From: Sneathiella limimaris
Lineage (GTDB): Bacteria > Pseudomonadota > Alphaproteobacteria > Sneathiellales > Sneathiellaceae
Length of the DNA: 64,000 nt
Reading direction: 5' to 3'
Assembly: GCF_012932565.1 (NCBI RefSeq)
Contig: NZ_JABBYJ010000001.1
Location: forward strand, 1,550,001 to 1,614,000
Of the stretch, positions 18,135-28,417 are shown piece by piece. The notes under the pieces were generated by a model. That model did not search any database. It had not been told where the DNA came from and saw only the letters and a program-made list of their open reading frames with translations. Every line of letters begins with the position of its first letter. The stretch's first letter is position 1. A program made the position numbers and the translations under genes.

Positions 18135-18150
18135 TTAACAAATGGTTAAC
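18135..18150. promoter_or_regulatory. Perfect CtrA box between ctrA and fliI
   Basis: TTAACAAATGGTTAAC is an exact TTAA-N7-TTAA palindrome in the 189-base divergent gap between ctrA and fliI. A further TTAA half-site lies at 18122. It could serve ctrA autoregulation, fliI activation or both. Confidence 0.8.
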
Positions 18151-18280
18151 GGCAAAGCTAAAAAATTAACTAATTTATCAAGGAGGATTATTTATCCTTT
18201 ACGAAACTTTAAAAGATGTCAGGCAAAGTGTATGTCCAGAGGATAAATGTCAGTGAACAAAAGTAGTCAGGGAGCATCGG

Positions 18281-19624
18281 GTGCTTAGTGTTATCTCCGA
18301 GATTAGTCGGGTGTCTACACAACAATTCTATGGACGCGTTGCCGCGATCCAGGGCTTGCTTGTGGAAGTTGGTGGAATTCAGCGCCACTTAAGTATTGGC
18401 AGTCGTGTTGATCTCCTCGCCCGTGGCGATAAGGTCGTTCAGTGTGAAGTTGTCGGCTTTCGCGATGACCGGGCCTTGCTTATGCCATTTGGCTCTCTTG
18501 AGGGGGTGGGCATGGGCTGTAAAGCCCTGATTGCAGATCCCGATCCCGTTGTGTTTCCAGATCAAAGCTGGCTTGGTCGTGTGGTCAATGCCATGGGTGA
18601 ACCCATTGATGGTGGCCCGCCACTTCGGAAAGGCAGCATGCCTGTTCCGTTGAAAAATGCAGCGCCGCCTGCCCATTCCCGCCAACGAGTTGGGGAGAAA
18701 ATTGACCTTGGCGTTCGAGCACTGAATTCGTTTGCAACCTGCTGCCGTGGGCAGAGAATGGGGATTTTCGCGGGATCTGGCGTTGGTAAGTCAGTCCTGT
18801 TATCCATGCTGGCGCGTTACACTCAGGCTGACGTCAACATTATTGGTCTGATTGGGGAGCGGGGTCGCGAGGTCCAGGAATTCCTCGAGGATGACCTGGG
18901 GCCAGAAGGTTTGGCAAAGAGTATCGTTGTCGTTGCAACTTCCGATGAGCCGGCCTTAATGCGCCGTCAGGCAGCCTATTTGACATTGGCTCTTTCTGAA
19001 TATTTTCGGGATCAGGACAAAGACGTGCTGTGCCTGATGGATAGTGTGACCCGCTTTGCTATGGCGCAGCGGGATGTGGGGCTCTCTGGTGGGGAGCCGC
19101 CAACCAGTAAAGGCTACACACCTACAGTCTTTAGTGAGCTTCCAAAATTGCTGGAACGCGCTGGACCAGGCCCCGGAAAGGGAACCATTACAGGGCTCTT
19201 TACCGTTCTTGTTGAGGGGGATGATCATAATGAGCCGGTCGCTGATGCGGTGCGCGGTATTCTGGATGGTCATATCGTGATGGAACGGAAAATTGCTGAA
19301 CGGGGACGTTACCCGGCGATCAATGTATTGAAGTCGGTTTCCCGAACCATGCCGGGCTGTAATACACCTGAAGAAAGCCAGGTAATCATGGCGGCAAAAC
19401 AGCTTTTATCCACATATGAGGATATGGCGGAACTGATTCGGCTTGGGGCCTATCGTCAGGGAAGCGATCCAAACGTGGATGCAGCCATTCATTACTATCC
19501 ATTGCTGGAGCAGTTCCTCGCCCAGCAGAAGGATGAAAATACATCACTTGAGGAATGCTATCAGTTGTTGGCTGAGATATTGAACGTTGCGCCGCAGGAA
19601 ACGGCAGCAGCGCCAGTAGAATAA
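18281..19624 (+). CDS. fliI: Flagellar export ATPase FliI
   Basis: A 447-residue F1-type ATPase of the flagellar type III export apparatus. Walker A is [16 protein letters not shown] near residue 165, Walker B lies around [18 protein letters not shown], and the substrate-engagement segment is [15 protein letters not shown]. It powers unfolding and delivery of export substrates with FliH and FliJ. The GTG start is supported by GGGAG 8 bases upstream. The first gene after the CtrA box; fliJ follows after 29 bases. Confidence 0.94.
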   Translation: MLSVISEISRVSTQQFYGRVAAIQGLLVEVGGIQRHLSIGSRVDLLARGDKVVQCEVVGFRDDRALLMPFGSLEGVGMGCKALIADPDPVVFPDQSWLGRVVNAMGEPIDGGPPLRKGSMPVPLKNAAPPAHSRQRVGEKIDLGVRALNSFATCCRGQRMGIFAGSGVGKSVLLSMLARYTQADVNIIGLIGERGREVQEFLEDDLGPEGLAKSIVVVATSDEPALMRRQAAYLTLALSEYFRDQDKDVLCLMDSVTRFAMAQRDVGLSGGEPPTSKGYTPTVFSELPKLLERAGPGPGKGTITGLFTVLVEGDDHNEPVADAVRGILDGHIVMERKIAERGRYPAINVLKSVSRTMPGCNTPEESQVIMAAKQLLSTYEDMAELIRLGAYRQGSDPNVDAAIHYYPLLEQFLAQQKDENTSLEECYQLLAEILNVAPQETAAAPVE

Positions 19625-19653
19625 TTGCCATGTTGAAGAGGGGTACATAGTTC

Positions 19654-20073
19654 ATGGCCGGTATTGGAAACCTGATCAGGGTTCAGAAATTTAAAGTCGA
19701 TGAAAAACGTCGGGAAGTGTCCGATCTTGAAGAATTACGGGCAAATTTCGTGGCTCAGTTGGAAAAACTGAACCAGGAACAGGTTCGTGAGCAAGAGATT
19801 GCCTCCGGTGATTCGACCGCTGCCCTGCATTATGCCAGTTATGCTGAGGGGGCGCGTTTGCGCCGCGAAAACCTGCAAGCCAGCATTCAAGAACTTGATA
19901 GTCGAATCGAACAAGCTCGCTCTGAAATGGCGGAACTGTTCCAGGAACTGAAGAAATACGAAATTTCAGAGGAAAATCGTCTCAGGCTTCTGAAAGAGCA
20001 GCAGGAAAAACGCTATCAGGAAGAGATGGACAGCTTCTCCATCGAAATGTATCGCCGCAAATCCATCTCATAA
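19654..20073 (+). CDS. fliJ: Flagellar export protein FliJ
   Basis: A 139-residue, almost entirely helical and charged protein (long antiparallel coiled coil, residues ~5-135) beginning IRVQKFKVDEKRREVSDLEE. FliJ is the general chaperone and stalk of the FliI hexamer. Position directly after fliI supports the call as much as the sequence does. It is convergent with the FliK-like gene, 16 bases away. Confidence 0.85.
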   Translation: MAGIGNLIRVQKFKVDEKRREVSDLEELRANFVAQLEKLNQEQVREQEIASGDSTAALHYASYAEGARLRRENLQASIQELDSRIEQARSEMAELFQELKKYEISEENRLRLLKEQQEKRYQEEMDSFSIEMYRRKSIS

Positions 20074-20089
20074 GTTAGGGAGCTGACCT

Positions 20090-21982
20090 TCAAACCTGTG
20101 TCAGGTTGGGATTTCTAACTTCCCATTCTTCGGTTGGGTGAATGGGAAATGTTGGGAGTTGCCGGAAAGTTAAGCTGCCAGTTAGACCGGTAATTTCCAT
20201 ATTCTCGATGAAAATCTGGCTGACCTGGTCTTTCAGGCTTGTCTCCAATTCTTTTTGATGACGGAACAGCAAGTCAAAATGCTTAGGCCTGAATAATCCG
20301 TCCAATTGAACCGGTCCGCTCTTGCTGAGATCGAGTTCAATGATAAACCGGGTTTCATCTTCAATTTGGCCATCATTTTCCCGACCATGGCGACGATAGA
20401 ACATCTTAAGTTGTTCAAGCCGCCCTTCTATCAGGAACGGGAAGGTGAAATTCTTCCAGTCATGTCCACCTTGATCCGAGTTGAGCCTGGAAAAGGTTGC
20501 AAAATCGTCCTGAAGATTGCGCATGAGATCCCCGTGACCACTTCGCTCCATCAAGTTCTGAAAGTCCTGACCCAACCATTTATTGATATTTCCGCCGTTC
20601 AAGGCTGAAAGGAAAAACAGAAGGCTTGCTCCCAGGCCGGAGCTGGCCGTCGGGATTCGAGAGTTCAGTAGTAAGTTGGCAAGATCCGGGTCATGGGACG
20701 CCGTAATGTTGAGGGCTAGGCGCAAGTTTTCCCAACCACTTAACAAAGGCAGATGTGGGGTTTTAAAAAGGCCGCTACTGCCCAGAGAGGCAAGTAAGGG
20801 GAAGGCTTCCAGTTTCTCTGATACAGCCAAAGCGATCTGGCTTCCGTTGGCTGGGGGATTTGTCGTTACAAATCGCAAAAGACCAAGTTCGGGAGACTGT
20901 ACATGCACCTGAACGGCTCTTGCGCCGCCTTTCCCGGCGAGACTGCCAGATAGGCTGATAACAGTTCCGGTGGCGATACCTTTTTGCAGGTCTGGTGCTG
21001 CATTGGGAACCGCGTCTGGAGAGAGCACAACCATCGACATTTTCGTGCCGGGTGATAGGGGCGCCATGCCAAGGGAGGTTATCAATCGTTGGTTGAGAGA
21101 AGGATTATCTATTGTGGCGCGAACCAGTTCCAGTCCCAAAGCGACAGGCTGCTGACCGGTTGGTGTTGTCCCTGACGCTGGCGGTGAAGTTGCTGCTTGT
21201 GGGCCAACAGGGCCTTGAGCCGTCGTGGGTTGCGATCTATAGCCCGGGCTTTTCGTATGGGCATAGGCGGCAATTGGTCCAGCTGATGACGGCGGTGTTG
21301 GGCTTGTGTTATTTCCTGCGGATAAAGATGCGGCAAGCAAGGTGCTGTTAAGTGCAGAGGTGTTTTGCCCTTGGGCCGTATTGCCCGGGATCAAGAACGA
21401 GGTTGCAGCATTGGTTGGATTTTGCCCTTGGCCTTGTGTTGCAGCTGGCGGAACGTTTGGTGCAACTGGCGAGCGCGCTGGTGCTTTGTTCAGCGCGGCT
21501 GTCAGATTTTGTAACTGATTTTCACTTCCCCCTTGCTGATTGGCTAGCTGATTAACCAGTGCATAGGCATCCTGTTTCGGAGCGTTTACCACAGGCAAGA
21601 GTGATACGGAGGGCGGCGCTGCCAGTTTTTCACCATTAATGGCAATCACCCTTGCAACGATCATGTCATCCAGAGCTTCCAATTCCAGTACCACATGGCT
21701 ACCCACTGGAATGGGGGAGCGACTATGCATACGAAAATTGCCAACCTCTGTATGCAGCATCGTATCACCGCCAGACGCTCGTGCGGTGACCACTGCGGCC
21801 AACATGGATCCTTCAGAAAGGCTGGAAATACTGTTTGGTTGCGGGACTGCGGGATTGGATTGACCCCCAGCCGGATTAGAGGGACTAACGGGTGTAATCT
21901 GTTGGGCGGACGTCCCCGCAGGCCTGTTACTTTCAACAGGTGTCGGTGGCGTTGAGCCTGATGTGGATTTTATTCCGCTCAT
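20090..21982 (-). CDS. FliK-like hook-length control protein (second copy in window)
   Basis: A 630-residue protein. Residues ~1-300 are low-complexity and rich in Pro, Ala, Gln and Thr, and the rest is ordered. The C-terminal ~150 residues (RLEQLKMFYRRHG, then FIIELDLSKSGPVQLDGLF and LTFRQLP at the end) resemble the FliK C-terminal substrate-switch domain: a strand with a polar SGPV turn, then paired helices. I infer a FliK-like export or hook-length role from this layout and from its place behind flhG. A more canonical FliK lies at 35.1-36.8 kb, so the two may have distinct jobs. It may be an accessory protein unrelated to hook length. Confidence 0.55.
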   Translation of the reverse strand: MSGIKSTSGSTPPTPVESNRPAGTSAQQITPVSPSNPAGGQSNPAVPQPNSISSLSEGSMLAAVVTARASGGDTMLHTEVGNFRMHSRSPIPVGSHVVLELEALDDMIVARVIAINGEKLAAPPSVSLLPVVNAPKQDAYALVNQLANQQGGSENQLQNLTAALNKAPARSPVAPNVPPAATQGQGQNPTNAATSFLIPGNTAQGQNTSALNSTLLAASLSAGNNTSPTPPSSAGPIAAYAHTKSPGYRSQPTTAQGPVGPQAATSPPASGTTPTGQQPVALGLELVRATIDNPSLNQRLITSLGMAPLSPGTKMSMVVLSPDAVPNAAPDLQKGIATGTVISLSGSLAGKGGARAVQVHVQSPELGLLRFVTTNPPANGSQIALAVSEKLEAFPLLASLGSSGLFKTPHLPLLSGWENLRLALNITASHDPDLANLLLNSRIPTASSGLGASLLFFLSALNGGNINKWLGQDFQNLMERSGHGDLMRNLQDDFATFSRLNSDQGGHDWKNFTFPFLIEGRLEQLKMFYRRHGRENDGQIEDETRFIIELDLSKSGPVQLDGLFRPKHFDLLFRHQKELETSLKDQVSQIFIENMEITGLTGSLTFRQLPTFPIHPTEEWEVRNPNLTQV

Positions 21983-22013
21983 ACAATCTACCCGACATGT
22001 TGATCCGAGGCCC

Positions 22014-22817
22014 TTAGCTTCGGATCAGGCTTTGGGCAAGATGCTCTATCTCGCTTGCCGCTTCACTGGTTGGATATCGGCTTAACAATGCCGACTGGGA
22101 CCTGATAGCCTTACCGACAGTGTCATCCTGGGGAATAATCCCGGCAAGATGCGGCTCCAACTGCAAAAAGTTACGGCAGGCGGCTAACAACTTTTCGTAG
22201 ACTTTCTGCCCGTCATTTCGCGATTTTACCATATTTACGAGAATTCTGGTATCTGCATTTTGATGGGCCTGATGGGTCACCTTGATAAAGGCATAGGCAT
22301 CGGTGAGCGAAGTTGGTTCCCCATTGGTGACCACCAGTTTTGGCCCCTTGGCAGAGGAAAGGGTCCTGACAGCGGCATCAATACCGGCGCCAAGGTCTAG
22401 AATGATGTAATCATAATCCTTGCCAAGCTCGACCAGCTCCTCGTGGACGGCCTGTAGATGATCAGAATCCAAGGTTCCAAGAGAGCCGGAACCTGATCGT
22501 CCTGCGATAATATCGAAACCACCGGGCTCATAGTGAAAAGCGACATCTTTCAGTTTTTTCTCACCACTGATGACAGACGCCAGATCATATTCCGGCATGA
22601 CACCCAGCTGAATATCCACATTGGCAAGTCCCACGTCTCCATCGAAAAGCAGTACTTTCTTTTCAAGCTTTGCCAGGGCATGCGCCAGTGTGGTGGAGAT
22701 AATTGTTTTTCCCACGCCGCCTTTGCCAGAAGCGACAGTAATCAGGTTCTTGCCCGCTGTGGCGGTTGCGGGATGGGCCGTGGGCCGTTGGGTTAAAGGA
22801 CTATGTGTATCTGTCAT
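22014..22817 (-). CDS. flhG: MinD/ParA-like ATPase FlhG (FleN)
   Basis: A 267-residue P-loop ATPase with the deviant Walker A SGKGGVGKTIISTTLAHAL near residue 30, the Asp motif VLLFDGDVGLANVDIQLG and IILDLGAGID. FlhG antagonises FlhF to limit flagellar number and placement. The start overlaps the flhF stop by four bases, so the pair is translationally coupled. An ~25-residue polar N-terminal tail precedes the ATPase domain. Confidence 0.9.
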   Translation of the reverse strand: MTDTHSPLTQRPTAHPATATAGKNLITVASGKGGVGKTIISTTLAHALAKLEKKVLLFDGDVGLANVDIQLGVMPEYDLASVISGEKKLKDVAFHYEPGGFDIIAGRSGSGSLGTLDSDHLQAVHEELVELGKDYDYIILDLGAGIDAAVRTLSSAKGPKLVVTNGEPTSLTDAYAFIKVTHQAHQNADTRILVNMVKSRNDGQKVYEKLLAACRNFLQLEPHLAGIIPQDDTVGKAIRSQSALLSRYPTSEAASEIEHLAQSLIRS

Positions 22818-24058
22818 TTTTGAACCTTGTCAAATTCGCTACTGACGCCCTGCTGGGTCGGATCACGTAAGATTAATCGGGCGAGATTTACGGGGGTAAG
22901 AACGTGCAATCCCGTGGCAACTGCTGGTGAGACACTTGCATAGGAAAAGCTGAGTCCAGCCTTGTCGGCTGCCGTGAGGACGCCGCCATATCGACGGGTC
23001 GTATCCAGTCGTGTAATCAGCAACCGTCTGGCTCCAATAGAAGACAGCTTGGCTGCGGTATCACTCATTTCGGCGGCATCCAGTCCAGCGGGCAGAACCG
23101 CTAGGGTTTCGGCACCGCTGGCGATAATTTGATCCGCCAGCTCTTCAAGATCTTTCATCTCGTAACAATTGATGCCGCCTGTATCGATCAGAATATGGGC
23201 GCCATCTCTGAGTTCTTTTTTGGCCAGGGTTTCCGGCAGTCCGTCCGCCCCATTTGTCACCCAGAGTTTCAACTTAAGGATATCCGTGAAGGCCTTTAGC
23301 TGATCGACGGCTCCCGCACGGCTCTTATCTGTTGTAATGACGTGGACAGGGCGACCATCCACTGTTGCAGATGCCGCCATTTTTGCGATGGTCATGGTTT
23401 TACCCACTCCCGGCGGGCCCACAAGCATCAATGGCTTGTTCCGTGCAGTGAATTTTGGCGCGAAGTTGAAATGCTCATCAAGTGACGCGGCTAGCGCCAG
23501 ATTGGTGTCATCCGTATTGGCGCTGATTGCGGTTCGAATGATCCTCTCCGCCAGTAACGTTGGAACGCCATGAAATGCCATGGCCTGAACCAGAGTTTCC
23601 ACCTGCGGGGTAACCTGAATTGGCTGCGCACCTGAAGTCTTTGCTCGCGCCTGTTTGGGGGCCGCTTTTGGTTTTACTTCCTGCTCTGCTTTCTGGCGCA
23701 GGAATAGACGATCTTCCGGTTCTGCTGTATCCGCTTTGGCCGGGCTGGCTTTCGGGGCCGCTGCTACCGGCTCAGGCGTTTTCTTTTTAATAACCCGCTT
23801 TGGCAGTGTTTTGCGTTTTTCATGGGGTTGTTCTGCTTCCAGTCGCCAGTCACTATCCCAGTCCATTGCCCAGCCATTTGATTTTTTGGGCTGATAGGTT
23901 GGTGGTGCAGGGTCTTGTTTTTCAATTGCCGCAGTCACTTGAGCCTCTCCTGATGGCAGGTCCTGAGTGGAGAGGATGATCGCATCATCTCCTAACTCGT
24001 TGCGAACCTGTGTCATGGCATCAGCCATGTCTTTGCCGGTGAATGATTTGATACGCAT
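22814..24058 (-). CDS. flhF: Flagellar SRP-like GTPase FlhF
   Basis: A 414-residue protein. The N-terminal B domain begins MRIKSFTGKDMADAM, followed by a charged Pro/Lys-rich linker (~60-130). The N and G domains of an SRP54-type GTPase follow: P-loop LVGPPGVGKTMTIAKMA near residue 212, DTGGIN, and TRLDTTRRYGG as the specificity motif. FlhF directs polar placement and assembly of the flagellar base with FlhG. It lies 11 bases after flhA. Confidence 0.93.
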   Translation of the reverse strand: MRIKSFTGKDMADAMTQVRNELGDDAIILSTQDLPSGEAQVTAAIEKQDPAPPTYQPKKSNGWAMDWDSDWRLEAEQPHEKRKTLPKRVIKKKTPEPVAAAPKASPAKADTAEPEDRLFLRQKAEQEVKPKAAPKQARAKTSGAQPIQVTPQVETLVQAMAFHGVPTLLAERIIRTAISANTDDTNLALAASLDEHFNFAPKFTARNKPLMLVGPPGVGKTMTIAKMAASATVDGRPVHVITTDKSRAGAVDQLKAFTDILKLKLWVTNGADGLPETLAKKELRDGAHILIDTGGINCYEMKDLEELADQIIASGAETLAVLPAGLDAAEMSDTAAKLSSIGARRLLITRLDTTRRYGGVLTAADKAGLSFSYASVSPAVATGLHVLTPVNLARLILRDPTQQGVSSEFDKVQK

Positions 24059-24069
24059 TTACTGTTGCC

Positions 24070-26184
24070 CTACAGCTGCGCCAGAGTTTTCAATTTGGCT
24101 TTGGGATGAATTTCATTTTGTGACATGACCACAGTGCTGGGGCGGAACCTTTCAATAATTGATCGAACGTAAGGACGAATTGCTGGGCTGGTCAACAGAA
24201 CAGGATTGTGTCCCTGTTGCGCAAGCCGGTCAAAATTATCCCGAATGTTGGCGATGAATTCCTGTAGCAGGCTTGGCGCCATGGAAAGCTGTTTTTCTTC
24301 ACCCTGACCAATGATTGCATCTGCGAAATTCTGCTCCCATTGGGGGGACAGAGTAACCAGCGGAATAAAGCCATCCGGGGCAGTGTTGGTCGCAGAAATC
24401 TGCCGTGCCAATCTCGCACGAACATGCTCGGTAATCATATTGATATTCTGCGTATATCCTGTCGCTTCAGAGATACCTTCCAGAATGCTGGCGAGATCGC
24501 GGATGGAAATCCGCTCGGTAAGCAGGTTTTGCAGGACACGCTGGACACCACTGACCGTAATCTGGGTTGGGATTACATCGGCAACCAGCTTCTGATGGGC
24601 ACTTGGCAATTCGTCCAGTAGTTTCTGGGTTTCTGCATAAGATAACAGATCCGCCATGTGATCTTTCAGGATCTCGGTCAGGTGAGTTGTGATAACGGTT
24701 GCAGGATCGACAACAGTATAACCACGGAAGGAGGCTTCCTCACGTTGACCTTCATCTACCCAAACGGCAGGCAGACCAAACGTTGGCTCAGTTGTCTCTT
24801 CACCGGGCAGGTCAATGGGTAGACCTTGTGGGTCCATGACAAGAAGCTGGCTCGGCCGGACATCACCTTCACCTGCTTCCAGCTCTTTGACCCGAACCAG
24901 ATAATTATTGGCGGGCAATTGCATGTTGTCGAGGATCCGGACGCTTGGCATCACAAAACCCATATCACCAGCGATCTGGCGGCGCAGGGCCTTGATTTGA
25001 TCGGTCAGGCGATAGCCTTCAGTATCATTGATCAGGGACAGCAATCCATATCCCAGCTCCAGACGCAGATCGTCAATGGCGAGGGCCGTTGAAATTGGCT
25101 CTTCTGCTGGGATTGCTTCTTTCTGCTCTTCAATAACCTTTTGTTGTTCGGCCACTTCTTCCTGTTGGCGTTGTCGGGATAGGTAATAGCTCGCATATCC
25201 TATTGTACCTGCCAGCAGCAGAAACGGGATCATTGGAATACCTGGCAGGAACGAAAGACTAACCAGAAGGAAGGCACTAACCCCAAGGGCACGTGGATAT
25301 CCACCCAGCTGTCCGATCAGGGCCTTGTCCGCGGTTCCAGTTACACCCCCGCGCGACACCAGCATGCCGGCCGCAACCGAAACGATCAGCGCCGGAATTT
25401 GACTGACAAGTCCATCACCAACCGTCAGCAGCGTATAGCTTTCTGCCGCCTGGGAGAAACTCAAGCCGTTTTGCGCGACACCAACAATGATACCGCCGAT
25501 GATATTGATGAAGGTAATCAGAAGGCCGGCAATGGCATCACCGCGAACGAATTTAGACGCACCATCCATTGAACCGAAAAAGCTGCTTTCGTCCTCCAGT
25601 TCCTTCCGGCGGGAGCGGGCAGTGTTCTCGTCAATCATGCCAGCGGAGAGATCGGCATCGATTGCCATCTGTTTACCAGGCATGGCATCCAAGGAGAAGC
25701 GGGCTGCGACCTCAGCAATACGGCCAGAACCCTTGGTGATAACCACAAAGTTCACAATTACCAGAATGGCAAAGACAATAATCCCGATCACGAAATTACC
25801 GCCCATCACAAAGTTACCAAAGGCCTCAATTACATGACCTGCGGCGGCAGGTCCCGTATGTCCCTCTGACAAGATAAGTCGCGTTGATGCAAGGTTAAGC
25901 GATAACCGCATCATTGTGGCGATCAGCAAAACCGTTGGAAATGAGCTGAAATCCAGAGGCTTTGCGATAAACAGACAGGTCATCAGAATGATGACCGAGA
26001 AGGTAATCGAGAGCGCCAGACTAAAGTCCAGCAGCCAACTTGGCATGGGCAGGATCAGAACAACAAGAATACAGACCACGCCAAGGGCAAGGCCTATGTC
26101 TCCTTGTCCAAGGATGTTCCGGATGTCGCGCAGGCTATACCCACCGGGTCCTGCGCTTTGCTGCTGTTCCTGACTGTCACTCAT
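24070..26184 (-). CDS. flhA: Flagellar export gate protein FlhA
   Basis: A 704-residue protein with about eight transmembrane helices in residues ~30-335, the FHIPEP-family conserved cytosolic loop (GSMDGASKFVRGDAIAGL), then a large cytosolic domain (~360-704) that docks chaperone-substrate complexes. It forms the nonameric ring of the flagellar type III gate. The family start region DIGLALGVVCILVVLILP is intact. Its partners flhB and fliPQR are not in the window. Confidence 0.96.
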   Translation of the reverse strand: MSDSQEQQQSAGPGGYSLRDIRNILGQGDIGLALGVVCILVVLILPMPSWLLDFSLALSITFSVIILMTCLFIAKPLDFSSFPTVLLIATMMRLSLNLASTRLILSEGHTGPAAAGHVIEAFGNFVMGGNFVIGIIVFAILVIVNFVVITKGSGRIAEVAARFSLDAMPGKQMAIDADLSAGMIDENTARSRRKELEDESSFFGSMDGASKFVRGDAIAGLLITFINIIGGIIVGVAQNGLSFSQAAESYTLLTVGDGLVSQIPALIVSVAAGMLVSRGGVTGTADKALIGQLGGYPRALGVSAFLLVSLSFLPGIPMIPFLLLAGTIGYASYYLSRQRQQEEVAEQQKVIEEQKEAIPAEEPISTALAIDDLRLELGYGLLSLINDTEGYRLTDQIKALRRQIAGDMGFVMPSVRILDNMQLPANNYLVRVKELEAGEGDVRPSQLLVMDPQGLPIDLPGEETTEPTFGLPAVWVDEGQREEASFRGYTVVDPATVITTHLTEILKDHMADLLSYAETQKLLDELPSAHQKLVADVIPTQITVSGVQRVLQNLLTERISIRDLASILEGISEATGYTQNINMITEHVRARLARQISATNTAPDGFIPLVTLSPQWEQNFADAIIGQGEEKQLSMAPSLLQEFIANIRDNFDRLAQQGHNPVLLTSPAIRPYVRSIIERFRPSTVVMSQNEIHPKAKLKTLAQL

Positions 26185-26214
26185 TTATGCGACTGATCCC
26201 TGTCCAAAAGGTCG

Positions 26215-27609
26215 TTACATTGCCGGACGGCTTGTTCCGGCTTGCGGAACTTCCACACCTTCGCCTGAATACTGTTTCAGTTTGTTCCGAAGGGTTCGAA
26301 TAGAAATTCCAAGAATGTTGGCTGCATGTGTCCGGTTGCCAAGACAATGTTCAAGCGTGTTGAGGATCAGATCCTTTTCAACATCTGCAACTGTTCGGCC
26401 AACCATGCTGCCGCCCTCTGCAGCCTCTGCAGTTGCTGCGGATGCTGATGGGCTCGCCATTGCTGCAGGCGCTGCTGCACCTGCCATTGCAGGAGTTTCA
26501 GGAACTGCGCTGCCATCTGGCATGAGAATGGCTTCTGGACCAATGTCATCACCCTGCGCCAGCAATACTGCCCGGTGCATCGTATTCTCCAGTTCCCGAA
26601 CATTACCTTTCCAGCCATTGCGTTTCAGTTTTTCAAGCGCAGCCTGACTGATTTCCCGCTCTGGGATGGAATTCATTTCAGAATATTTTTTGGCGAAATG
26701 TTTGGATAGGGTCACGATATCAGATGGACGTTCCCGAAGCGGTGGGATTTTCAACGTCACAACATTCAGCCGGAACAGCAAGTCTTCCCTGAAGGTTCTC
26801 TCCTGAACAGCTTCTGCCAGATCCCGGTTGGAGGTTGCGAGAATTCGAATATCCACTGGAACTGGCTTGGTACCACCAACCCGGTCAATCACCCGCTCTT
26901 GAATGGCCCGAAGTAGCTTCGCCTGCAGTTGGATATCCATTTCGCTGATCTCGTCCAGCAGCAAGGTTCCGCCATTGGCTTCTTCAAACTTACCAATCCG
27001 CCGGGCAATCGCGCCGGTAAAGGCACCTTTTTCATGTCCGAATAATTCAGATTCCAGAAGGTTTTCAGGGATTGCTGCGCAGTTTACACAAACAAACGGC
27101 TTATCAGAGCGGTTGCTTTTCTTATGTAGATAGCTTGCCATCACTTCTTTACCGGTACCGGTCTCACCGTTGATGAGAACGGAGGCAGAGGAGGGGGCAA
27201 TCTGATCAGCAAGTTTCACAACCTCGGCCATAGCCGGGTCACTGAAAATCAGTTGGGAATTATCTTCCGCGACGGCTTCCAGAACGGCAGCAATCAGCTC
27301 CGGATCTGGGGGCAGCGGCAAAAATTCCTTGGCACCTGCGCGAATGGCATTGGCCGCAGCCTTGGCTTCGGTGTTAATGCCACAGGCAATAATGGGCAGG
27401 TTGATCCGCTCGTTTGTCAGGCTTTCAACCAGTTGCGAAATAGGCAGATTGACATCAATCATCGCCATATCTGCACCCCGACCTGAGCGCAAGGAGGTCA
27501 ACGCGGCTTCAATATCTTCAACCTGGCTGACTTTCGCGCCCCGGGACATAGCAATTTTGCTGGCCGCCCCGATTTGTCCGTTTAATGATCCAATTATAAG
27601 CAAACGCAT
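26215..27609 (-). CDS. flbD: Sigma54-dependent flagellar regulator FlbD
   Basis: A 464-residue NtrC-type activator. The N-terminal receiver-like domain starts MRLLIIGSLNGQIGAASKIA and lacks a clear acidic pocket, as in Caulobacter FlbD. The AAA+ domain has Walker A GETGTGKEVMASYLHKKS, the GAFTGAIA sigma54 contact loop and Walker B GGTLLLDEISEM. A Fis-type HTH is at the end (AANILGISIRTLRNKLKQY). FlbD activates late flagellar promoters with sigma54 and represses fliF in Caulobacter. Sigma54-type sites before fliK and flgK in this window are plausible targets. Confidence 0.92.
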   Translation of the reverse strand: MRLLIIGSLNGQIGAASKIAMSRGAKVSQVEDIEAALTSLRSGRGADMAMIDVNLPISQLVESLTNERINLPIIACGINTEAKAAANAIRAGAKEFLPLPPDPELIAAVLEAVAEDNSQLIFSDPAMAEVVKLADQIAPSSASVLINGETGTGKEVMASYLHKKSNRSDKPFVCVNCAAIPENLLESELFGHEKGAFTGAIARRIGKFEEANGGTLLLDEISEMDIQLQAKLLRAIQERVIDRVGGTKPVPVDIRILATSNRDLAEAVQERTFREDLLFRLNVVTLKIPPLRERPSDIVTLSKHFAKKYSEMNSIPEREISQAALEKLKRNGWKGNVRELENTMHRAVLLAQGDDIGPEAILMPDGSAVPETPAMAGAAAPAAMASPSASAATAEAAEGGSMVGRTVADVEKDLILNTLEHCLGNRTHAANILGISIRTLRNKLKQYSGEGVEVPQAGTSRPAM

Positions 27610-27629
27610 CTGCTTATTCTCCCGATACT

Positions 27630-28403
27630 CTAATTATAAAACTGCACGCGCTCGGTCGGCGGCAACAAGGTATTCAGTACCATTTCCAGGCGACGGGGAT
27701 TTTCCTGTCTGCCGATGGAGGTGGCGCTGGCGATATAAATGCGGTTAATCAGTACTTCCTCAGCGGAATTGCGTTCCAGTTTCGACGCAAGTGGGCTGAA
27801 AAACATATTGGCGAGAACCGCGCCGTAAAATGTTGTCAGAAGGGCAACTGCCATGGCTGGTCCGATTGTCGACGGATCATCCAGGCTGCTGAGCATCTGG
27901 ACAAGTCCCACCAGTGTTCCGATCAGGCCCATGGCGGGTGCAACTTCGGCTGCCCGATGAAGCATACCCGCAGAAGAGTTGTGACGGGCTGACATGGCTT
28001 TTAACTCGTTACTGAGGATCCGGTTGACCTCGTCAGCAGGCAGACCATCCACAACCAGTTGAAGGGATTTGTTCTGGAAGCTCTCTGGATCTCCCTGACT
28101 GATATAGTCCTGTAATTTTAGAATACCTCTGCCCCGGCAGCGCTCTGCCAGTTCAATCATATCCATGGCGACCTCAATGGGGCGCCGATGCGGCTTGAAA
28201 AGGGCCCTTAAGATCAGGCGTTGAGAGCGCAAGACCTCAAAGAGCGAATAGCTCATGGTTGTGACCAGGAAAGTGCCCCCCAGCACAATAAGAACTGATG
28301 GCAGGTTATAAAAAGCTGTTGCGGAGCCGCCAATGAGGACGGCTGCCGTAATCACAGCAAAACTGCCAAAAAGCCCAAAAATTGTCGCAAAATCCAAGTT
28401 CAT
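27630..28403 (-). CDS. motA: Flagellar motor stator protein MotA (PomA-like)
   Basis: A 257-residue MotA/PomA family protein with four transmembrane segments: two at residues ~5-55 and two at ~150-205. The conserved GLIGTLVGLVQMLSSLDDP segment opens the third helix. The cytosolic loop has RRPIEVAMDMIELAERCRGRG, which contacts FliG. MotA with MotB forms the ion-conducting stator. No motB is seen in this window, so the partner is elsewhere. The protein is shorter than E. coli MotA and closer in form to PomA, so the coupling ion could be H+ or Na+. Confidence 0.88.
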   Translation of the reverse strand: MNLDFATIFGLFGSFAVITAAVLIGGSATAFYNLPSVLIVLGGTFLVTTMSYSLFEVLRSQRLILRALFKPHRRPIEVAMDMIELAERCRGRGILKLQDYISQGDPESFQNKSLQLVVDGLPADEVNRILSNELKAMSARHNSSAGMLHRAAEVAPAMGLIGTLVGLVQMLSSLDDPSTIGPAMAVALLTTFYGAVLANMFFSPLASKLERNSAEEVLINRIYIASATSIGRQENPRRLEMVLNTLLPPTERVQFYN

Positions 28404-28417
28404 TATTGGTTATCCAG

